In this document: in pieces, positions 1 through 5,943 of the stretch
Numbering within the stretch: position 1 is the stretch's first letter
Layout: every line of letters begins with the position of its first letter
From: an uncultured Akkermansia sp.
GTDB taxonomy: Bacteria; Verrucomicrobiota; Verrucomicrobiia; Verrucomicrobiales; Akkermansiaceae
Direction: 5' to 3'
Length of the DNA stretch: 5,943 nt
Assembly: GCA_904502165.1 (NCBI GenBank)
Contig: CAJGDB010000105.1
Coordinates: forward strand, 1 to 5,943
Program-made: the position numbers and the translations under genes
The notes under the pieces: generated by a model
Seen by the model: the letters and a program-made list of their open reading frames with translations, nothing else
Told to the model about the DNA's origin: nothing
Databases searched by the model: none

Positions 1-15
1 AGAAAAAATACTACA

Positions 16-390
16 ATGGCTGATATCAATACTATCGCTGAGGAACTTGGCAAGCTTACCATCCTGGAAGCTGCTGAGCTTGTGAAGATGCTGGAAGAGA
101 AGTGGGGCGTTTCCGCCGCTGCTCCGGTTGCTGCCGCCGCTCCCGGCGCTGCTCCCGCTGAGGCTGCTGAGGAGAAGACCGACTTCGACGTTGAGCTGAC
201 CGACGCTGGTGCCAGCAAGATCAACGTTATTAAGGCTGTGCGTACCGTCAAGCCCGGTCTGGGTCTGGCTGACGCCAAGAAGCTCGTTGAGAGCGCTCCC
301 GCCATCATCCTCGAGGGTGCTTCCAAGGAAGACGCCGAGAAGGCCAAGGCCGAGCTCGAGAAGGCTGGTGCCAAGGTCACTATCAAGTAA
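16..390 (+). CDS. rplL: 50S ribosomal protein L7/L12 (bL12), complete
   Basis: The 124-residue product is bL12, the multicopy stalk protein of the large ribosomal subunit that recruits and stimulates translational GTPases such as EF-Tu and EF-G. The sequence shows the three usual parts: an N-terminal dimerisation and L10-binding helical domain (about residues 1-33, with LTILEAAELVKMLEEKWGV), a flexible Ala/Pro-rich hinge (about 34-53), and a globular C-terminal domain (about 55-124, starting KTDFDVEL). The factor-binding helix region is present as KINVIKAVR (68-76) followed by GLGLADAKKLVESAP (81-95). Length is normal for the family (about 120-130). The ATG at 16 gives the standard N-terminus MADINTIAEEL. 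The 15 bases before it are A-rich and contain no Shine-Dalgarno sequence. rpoB follows after a 251-base gap. Family membership is certain; only the taxon is inferred. Confidence 0.98.
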   Translation: MADINTIAEELGKLTILEAAELVKMLEEKWGVSAAAPVAAAAPGAAPAEAAEEKTDFDVELTDAGASKINVIKAVRTVKPGLGLADAKKLVESAPAIILEGASKEDAEKAKAELEKAGAKVTIK

Positions 391-401
391 CCTTTCTTTT
401 T

Positions 402-444
402 ACGCGAAGCAGGAGGGGATTATTGTCCTCTCCTGCCTTCGCGT
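402..444 (+). promoter_or_regulatory. Long hairpin just after rplL, candidate RNA processing site
   Basis: Bases 402-419 pair with 426-444 to form an 18-pair stem with one G-U wobble (416/429) and a single bulged C (436), closed by a 6-base loop (420-425). It begins 11 bases after the rplL stop. It is not followed by a T-run (CCCTCCGTTTC comes next), so it is a poor intrinsic terminator; a T-rich stretch instead lies before it (391-401). A near-perfect stem between rplL and rpoB resembles the RNase III processing site known in the same gap of E. coli, and could also protect the 3' end of abundant rplL mRNA. Pairing is seen directly; the role is inferred. Confidence 0.55.
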
Positions 445-448
445 CCCT

Positions 449-483
449 CCGTTTCTGGCCGAAAACGGGGTGTTTTCCAGGCC
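449..483 (+). promoter_or_regulatory. Two overlapping, mutually exclusive hairpins in the rplL-rpoB gap
   Basis: The segment GAAAAC (461-466) can pair in two ways. Upstream, 449-455 pairs with 461-468 (7 pairs, one bulged A at 462, loop 456-460). Downstream, 457-466 pairs with 472-483 (10 pairs, 2-base bulge at 478-479, loop GGGGT at 467-471). The upstream fold is followed by GGTGTTTT, a weak T-tract, and that same T-tract is the 3' arm of the downstream fold. The arrangement could work as a small switch, but the upstream stem is short, so this may be only sequence coincidence. Confidence 0.35.
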
Positions 484-532
484 GTTAAGTATCAAAATGT
501 AACGTGAAATCCTTGTGTGCGCGTACGCACGT

Positions 533-586
533 GGAATCGACCCGGGGCAGGGGCTCCGAGGCAGCAGGCTGCTCCGGGTCGGTTTT
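533..586 (+). terminator. Strong GC-rich hairpin ending in TTTT, candidate attenuator before rpoB
   Basis: Bases 538-550 pair with 569-581 in a 13-pair, mostly G-C stem with one G-U wobble (546/573). Weaker A-U and G-U pairs extend it outward to 533/586, and the loop is 18 bases (551-568). The core stem is followed by GGTTTTACC, a short four-T tract, so the element looks like an intrinsic terminator of moderate strength, which is what an attenuator needs: partial readthrough into rpoB. E. coli has a partial terminator in the same gap that lowers rpoBC transcription relative to rplL. The fold is read directly from the sequence; attenuator activity is inferred. The downstream inverted repeat at 577-602 competes for its 3' arm. 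Confidence 0.45.
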
Positions 587-602
587 ACCAAAGGAACCGA
601 CC
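577..602 (+). promoter_or_regulatory. Competing inverted repeat, candidate antiterminator
   Basis: GGTCGGTT (577-584) is the exact reverse complement of AACCGACC (595-602). Two G-U pairs (585/594 and 586/593) extend the stem to 10 pairs, leaving the six-base loop ACCAAA (587-592). The 5' arm lies entirely within the 3' arm of the 533-586 hairpin, so the two cannot form fully at once. Such overlap is the hallmark of attenuators that switch between terminator and antiterminator folds. Nothing in the sequence identifies what would set the switch. The gap could equally fold kinetically, with the upstream hairpin always forming first. Confidence 0.4.
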
Positions 603-603
603 G

Positions 604-619
604 GCACCTGGCCAGGTGC
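604..619 (+). promoter_or_regulatory. Perfect 16-base palindrome ahead of the rpoB start
   Basis: GCACCTGGCCAGGTGC is identical to its own reverse complement. As RNA it folds into a 6-pair hairpin with a GGCC tetraloop, placed 22 bases before the rpoB ATG and one base after the 577-602 repeat. It could act as a translational operator or leader structure for rpoB, or as a DNA dyad bound by a dimeric protein. Rho-independent termination is unlikely because only GAAAAC follows. The palindrome is certain; the role is unknown. Confidence 0.4.
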
Positions 620-641
620 GAAAACTCACTCCGACAACTCC

Positions 642-3600
642 ATGTCCAAGCCCAAGCAAGAGCGAATCAGTTTCGGCAAAATCAAGGAGGTCATTGACCC
701 GCCCAACTTGATTGAGATTCAGACTAAGTCCTACGAGGAATTCCTTCAGCGCTTCACTGAGCCCGACAAACGGGCCAAGATGGGTCTGCAGGCCGTTCTG
801 TCCGAGCATTTCCCGATCGAAAGCTACGATGGTCAGATCCGCCTGGATTTCGTGAACTACGAAATCGCCCCGCCCAAGACCTCTGATTTTGCCGCCATCC
901 GTTGCGGTGAAACATACAGCGCCGCCCTTTATGTGAAGTTCCGCCTCAAGTGCGGTGACTACACGAGCGAGGAAAACGTATACATGGGTGAAATCCCCAT
1001 GATTACGGATCGCGGTACGTTTGTCATCAATGGTGCCGAGCGCGTGATTGTGGCTCAGCTGCATCGCTCTCCCGGTCTGTGCTTTGAGAAGACTCAGCAC
1101 AGCAATGGCAAGGATATCTATTCTTTCCGCATTATTCCTGACCGCGGTTCCTGGCTTGAGGTGCAGTTCGACACGAACGACCTCATGTACGTGTTCCTTG
1201 ACCGCCGCCGTCGTCGTCGCAAGTTCCTTGCCACCACTTTCCTGCGTTACCTCGGTTATGAGACCGACCGCCAGATTGTGGAGCAGTTCTACACCATCGA
1301 GAAGTTGCATCTCAATGCCGTTGCTGGTCCTGAGCTCGAATACCTTGTTCCCTTCGAGGATGTCAAGTATGGTGAAGACCAGGAAGGCCGCAAGGCAACC
1401 ATCATCGCCAAGGCATACGAGCCCCTCAGCCTCGCCACCATTCGCAAGATGCAGGAACTCGGCATCGAGGAAATCGAGGTGATTGACCAGCGTGAAGAGG
1501 AAACCCTCGTCAAGACGCTCAAGAAGGACCTTGCCTACGACCGCGAATCTGCTCTCAAGGAAATCTTCCGCAAGTTCCGTCCGGGTGATCCCTCCTCCGT
1601 GCAGCAGGCCGCTACTGCTCTTGACCGCCTGTTCAAGGATGAGAAGCGCTATGACCTCACCCGTGTGGGTCGCTATAAGATTAACCAGAAGCTCGGTCTG
1701 GACGTGCCGGAGGATTGCCGCCTCATCCAGCCTGTTGACTTCCTGGCCTCCCTCAAGTACCTGCTGCGCCTGACTCATGGTGAAGGGCAGGTGGATGATA
1801 TCGACCACCTGGGCAACCGCCGCGTGCGTGCCGTGGGTGAACTTATCTCCAACCAGTGCCGCGTGGGCCTTGCCCGTACGGAGCGTCTGGTGAAGGAGCG
1901 CATGACACTGTGCGACACCACCCGCAACGATATTACCCCGAGCAAGCTCATCAACCCGAAGGCTCTCAGCGCCGTCGTGCGCGACTTCTTCGGCCGCAGC
2001 CAGCTGTCTCAGTTCATGGATCAGATTAACCCGCTGGCAGAGCTGACACACAAGCGCCGTTTGTCTGCTCTTGGTCCGGGAGGTCTGAACCGCGACCGCG
2101 CCGGTTTCGAGGTGCGAGACGTGCACCCCTCCCACTATGGCCGAATCTGCCCCATTGAGACTCCTGAAGGTCCCAATATCGGTCTTATCAATTCCCTCTG
2201 CACCTATGCCCGCATCGACGAGTACGGCTTCATTGAGACCCCGTTCCGCCGCGTGAAGCAGGTCGAGAAGAAGAACAGCAAGGGTGAAGTCGTTGGCACC
2301 GAGTCTGTCGTGACCAACGAAGTGGTCTACCTGACCGCCGATAAGGAAGAATACCACCTTATCGCCCAGGCTAACAACCCCATCGACAACGACAACGGCA
2401 AGGGGCACTTCACCGGCAAGCGCGTAACAGCTCGTGAGCATGGTGAATTCATCGAAGTTGACCCCAGCAAGGTCGAGTTCATGGACGTATCGCCCAAGCA
2501 GATTATCTCCATTGCAGCCGGTCTGATTCCCTTCCTGGAACACGACGACGCCAACCGCGCTCTCATGGGTGCAAACATGCAGCGCCAGGGTGTGCCGTTG
2601 ATGGTGAACCAGGCCCCGCTTGTGGGTACCGGTATCGAAGCCAAGTGCGCCCGCGACAGTTGCGCTGTTGTCTGCGCTGTGGCTCCTGGTATTGTGGCTT
2701 CTGCCACCGCTGAGTATGTGGTGACCACCCCCGATGGTGAGCTGCCCGTCTCCCCGAACACCTGGCTGAGCGATCCCGAAAGCATCAAGACCGATGCCGA
2801 TAAGGGTATCTATGTATACCAGCTCCGCAAGTTCATGCGTTCCAACGCTTCCACCTGCATCAACCAGAAGCCCATCGTTTCCCGTGGTGATGTGGTGAAG
2901 CCCGGCGATGTGCTGGCCGATGGTCCCTGTACCGATGGTGGCGAACTCGCCCTGGGTCGCAACGTGCTGGTGGCATATATGTCCTGGTATGGTTACAACT
3001 TCGAAGACGCCATCATCATCTCTGAGCGTCTGGTGCAGGAAGATGCCTACACCTCCATCCACATCGAGGAATTCGAGGAAAAGGCCCGCGATACCAAGCT
3101 GGGCCCGGAAGAAATCACCCGCGACATTCCCAATGTGGGCGATGAAGCCCTCAAGAACCTGGGCAGCGATGGCGTTATCCGCATTGGTGCCGAGGTGAAG
3201 CCCGGCGATATCCTCGTGGGTAAGATTACGCCCAAGAGCGAGACCGACCTGGCTCCTGAGGAACGCCTGCTGCGCGCCATCTTCGGTGAGAAGGCTGCCG
3301 ATGTGAAGGATACCTCCCTGCGCGTGCCCCCGGGCACCACGGGTGTGGTGATGGATGTACGCGTTGTCCGCTCCTCTGCCCCCGGCGCACCTGCCGTGGA
3401 CGTGGATAAGGAAGCCCAGAAGCAGCGCAAGAAGGTGGATGCCGAGTACGAGCGCGCCCGCGACGCTCTGATCGAGCAGCTTACCGGTAAGCTCTCTGAC
3501 CGCCTCCTGGGCGAGAAGATTCCGCTGGAAGTGACCCGCGTGGGCACCAACGAACTCATCATCCCTGCCAACCGCAAGATTACCAAGACCCTGCTGCGCA

Positions 3601-4709
3601 AGCTGGCCGTGTGCCACGACCAGATTGAGATGAACGAAAGCCCGGTTCGTAACCAGATTTTCGAAATCATCAACAGCTACGAGCCCCGCTTTGCCGATCT
3701 GGACGAAGAGCGTGACCGCAAGCTCGACCAGATTGAAGCCGGTGCAGAAATGGACCCCGGCGTGGTGACCGAAGTCAAGGTCTACATCGCCACCAAGCGC
3801 AAGCTCGGCGTGGGTGACAAGATGGCCGGTCGTCACGGTAACAAGGGCGTATGCTCCCGCGTGCTGCCGGTAGAGGACATGCCCTACCTGGAATATGGTA
3901 CTCCGGTAGACATCATCCTCAACCCCCTGGGCGTGCCTTCCCGAATGAACGTGGGTCAGGTGCTGGAAGCTCACCTCGGTGTAGCCGCCAAGGCCCTGGG
4001 CTTCAAGGTTGCAACCCCGGTGTTCGACGGCATCCAGGAATCCCAGATCTGGGACTTCATGAGCCAGGCCAAGCAGGTTCCCGGCTTCTCCTGGGTGGGC
4101 GACGGCAAGGATGGCTCTGTGGCTGGTAAAAGCCGCCTTATCGACGGCCTCACTGGTGAATACTTCCACTATCCCGTGGTGGTAGGCTACACCTACATGC
4201 TCAAGCTCAATCACCTTGTGGCTGATAAGGTACACGCCCGTGCCGTGGGTACCTACTCCCTCGTCACGCAGCAGCCGCTGGGCGGTAAGGCCCAGCATGG
4301 TGGCCAGCGTTTCGGTGAAATGGAAGTGTGGGCCATGGAAGCCTACGGTGCAGCCTACACGCTGCAGGAGCTGCTCACCGTCAAGTCTGACGACGTGCAG
4401 GGCCGTACCCGCATCTACGAGAACATCGTCAAGGGCGACAACTCGCTGGAAGCCGGTACACCGGAATCCTTCAACGTGCTCATCAAGGAAATGCAGGCTC
4501 TCTGCCTCAACGTACAGCCCACCGAGAAGCGCGACCGCGAGAACGCTCCGCAGACCACGGACGACCTCTTCGCCCTGCTTGCCGGTGATGGCATGGACGA
4601 TGAAGAGACCTTCGGCTCTGATGACGACGACGATTTCGATGGTGACTTCTCTGACATGGACGGCGACGACTATGCCGCTTCCGATGACGAGGAAGACGAC
4701 GATATGTAA
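642..4709 (+). CDS. rpoB: DNA-directed RNA polymerase subunit beta, complete
   Basis: The 1355-residue product is the beta subunit, which with beta-prime forms the active centre and RNA/DNA channels of RNA polymerase. Diagnostic blocks occur in the family order: YMGEIPMITDRGTF and NGAERVIVAQLHRSPG (about 114-147); the rifampicin-pocket block GRSQLSQFMDQ through HKRRLSALGPGG (451-480); IETPEGPNIGLI (505-516); LEHDDANRALMGANMQRQ (632-649); GYNFEDAIIISER (784-796, with the acidic pair E788/D789); GDKMAGRHGNKG (1058-1069, with K1060 and K1068); and QQPLGGKAQHGGQRFGEMEVW (from 1210). A charged insertion at about 910-1038 sits where E. coli carries its large beta insertion. The family core ends near 1292; a 63-residue, strongly acidic tail follows, unlike E. 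coli beta, which stops there. I chose ATG 642 because homology starts at MSKPKQERISF; an upstream in-frame GTG (504) would translate the hairpin-rich leader. No Shine-Dalgarno is visible. E. coli beta is 1342 residues. Confidence 0.98.
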   Translation: MSKPKQERISFGKIKEVIDPPNLIEIQTKSYEEFLQRFTEPDKRAKMGLQAVLSEHFPIESYDGQIRLDFVNYEIAPPKTSDFAAIRCGETYSAALYVKFRLKCGDYTSEENVYMGEIPMITDRGTFVINGAERVIVAQLHRSPGLCFEKTQHSNGKDIYSFRIIPDRGSWLEVQFDTNDLMYVFLDRRRRRRKFLATTFLRYLGYETDRQIVEQFYTIEKLHLNAVAGPELEYLVPFEDVKYGEDQEGRKATIIAKAYEPLSLATIRKMQELGIEEIEVIDQREEETLVKTLKKDLAYDRESALKEIFRKFRPGDPSSVQQAATALDRLFKDEKRYDLTRVGRYKINQKLGLDVPEDCRLIQPVDFLASLKYLLRLTHGEGQVDDIDHLGNRRVRAVGELISNQCRVGLARTERLVKERMTLCDTTRNDITPSKLINPKALSAVVRDFFGRSQLSQFMDQINPLAELTHKRRLSALGPGGLNRDRAGFEVRDVHPSHYGRICPIETPEGPNIGLINSLCTYARIDEYGFIETPFRRVKQVEKKNSKGEVVGTESVVTNEVVYLTADKEEYHLIAQANNPIDNDNGKGHFTGKRVTAREHGEFIEVDPSKVEFMDVSPKQIISIAAGLIPFLEHDDANRALMGANMQRQGVPLMVNQAPLVGTGIEAKCARDSCAVVCAVAPGIVASATAEYVVTTPDGELPVSPNTWLSDPESIKTDADKGIYVYQLRKFMRSNASTCINQKPIVSRGDVVKPGDVLADGPCTDGGELALGRNVLVAYMSWYGYNFEDAIIISERLVQEDAYTSIHIEEFEEKARDTKLGPEEITRDIPNVGDEALKNLGSDGVIRIGAEVKPGDILVGKITPKSETDLAPEERLLRAIFGEKAADVKDTSLRVPPGTTGVVMDVRVVRSSAPGAPAVDVDKEAQKQRKKVDAEYERARDALIEQLTGKLSDRLLGEKIPLEVTRVGTNELIIPANRKITKTLLRKLAVCHDQIEMNESPVRNQIFEIINSYEPRFADLDEERDRKLDQIEAGAEMDPGVVTEVKVYIATKRKLGVGDKMAGRHGNKGVCSRVLPVEDMPYLEYGTPVDIILNPLGVPSRMNVGQVLEAHLGVAAKALGFKVATPVFDGIQESQIWDFMSQAKQVPGFSWVGDGKDGSVAGKSRLIDGLTGEYFHYPVVVGYTYMLKLNHLVADKVHARAVGTYSLVTQQPLGGKAQHGGQRFGEMEVWAMEAYGAAYTLQELLTVKSDDVQGRTRIYENIVKGDNSLEAGTPESFNVLIKEMQALCLNVQPTEKRDRENAPQTTDDLFALLAGDGMDDEETFGSDDDDDFDGDFSDMDGDDYAASDDEEDDDM

Positions 4710-4719
4710 ACCTGTAACC

Positions 4720-4747
4720 GCCACCCGGTCCTGCCGGTCCGGGTGGC
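4720..4747 (+). promoter_or_regulatory. Hairpin in the rpoB-rpoC gap
   Basis: GCCACCCGG (4720-4728) pairs perfectly with CCGGGTGGC (4739-4747), giving 9 mostly G-C pairs and a 10-base loop. It starts 11 bases after the rpoB stop and ends 30 bases before the rpoC ATG. The following bases (AATTCCCAAACC) hold no T-run, so it should not terminate transcription strongly, and rpoC must be transcribed through it. It may stabilise or mark the junction between the two messages, or influence rpoC translation. The remaining bases up to 4777 are unstructured and lack a ribosome-binding site. Confidence 0.45.
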
Positions 4748-4777
4748 AATTCCCAAACCTCTCAAATCTACACCAAT

Positions 4778-5943
<1,166 letters not shown>

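Noticed and set aside
411..488. Possible leader peptide: AGGAGGGG (411-418) six bases before TTG 423, a 21-codon frame ending in TAA at 486-488
   Set aside because: The Shine-Dalgarno-like bases sit inside the 402-444 stem, the start would be a rare TTG, the peptide has no notable codon run, and the real genes here do not use Shine-Dalgarno sequences. Probably coincidence, though conservation would be easy to check.
497..502. ATGTAA start-stop element upstream of the attenuator candidate
   Set aside because: A six-base match is expected by chance, and no ribosome-binding site precedes it.
472..510. Possible promoter in the AT-rich stretch before rpoB (TATCAAAAT near 490-498)
   Set aside because: No acceptable -35 hexamer lies at the right distance, and the -10-like match is poor; rpoB is best explained by read-through from upstream.
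514..533. Small inverted repeat GTGCG (517-521) / CGCAC (526-530)
   Set aside because: Only five Watson-Crick pairs around a 4-base loop, with wobble pairs outside; too weak to call as a separate element.
504..641. In-frame N-terminal extension of rpoB from GTG 504 (46 extra residues)
   Set aside because: The extension has no similarity to beta N-termini and is made from the hairpin-rich leader; conserved sequence begins at the ATG at 642.
585..4724. A 1379-codon open frame on the - strand opposite rpoB
   Set aside because: It is codon-aligned with rpoB, so its openness follows from the absence of TTA, CTA and TCA in rpoB. The translation resembles no family I know, and rpoB is unmistakable on the + strand.

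Overview
This window is a stretch of a core information-processing operon, rplL-rpoB-rpoC, all on the + strand: ribosomal protein bL12 (complete), RNA polymerase beta (complete) and the first 388 codons of RNA polymerase beta-prime (cut by the window end). The order matches the classic bacterial rplKAJL-rpoBC cluster; the window begins only 15 bases before rplL, so rplJ and any operon promoter lie outside it.

The proteins suggest the Planctomycetes-Verrucomicrobia-Chlamydiae group, most likely a Verrucomicrobiota (Akkermansia-like) bacterium. The beta N-terminus reads MSKPKQERISFGKIKEVIDPPN and closely parallels chlamydial beta as I recall it, including a run of six arginines where E. coli has only three. 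The coding sequence is moderately GC-rich and strongly codon-biased, as expected of highly expressed genes. This taxonomic call comes from memory of the family and was not searched.

Layout: 16-390 rplL; 391-641 a 251-base non-coding gap crowded with inverted repeats; 642-4709 rpoB; 4710-4777 a 68-base gap with one strong hairpin; 4778-5943 rpoC, partial. L7/L12 recruits GTPase translation factors to the ribosome, while beta and beta-prime together form the catalytic crab-claw of RNA polymerase. Bacteria with this gene order need far more L12 than polymerase, so the rplL-rpoB gap is where expression is expected to step down.

I see no new gene system, mobile element, CRISPR or RNA gene. The parts most worth a second look are (i) the rplL-rpoB gap, which can fold into several strong hairpins, two pairs of which are mutually exclusive, giving it the look of an attenuator and processing region; (ii) a 63-residue extension at the beta C-terminus whose last 49 residues contain 25 Asp/Glu and no Lys/Arg; and (iii) the lack of a Shine-Dalgarno sequence before any of the three start codons.
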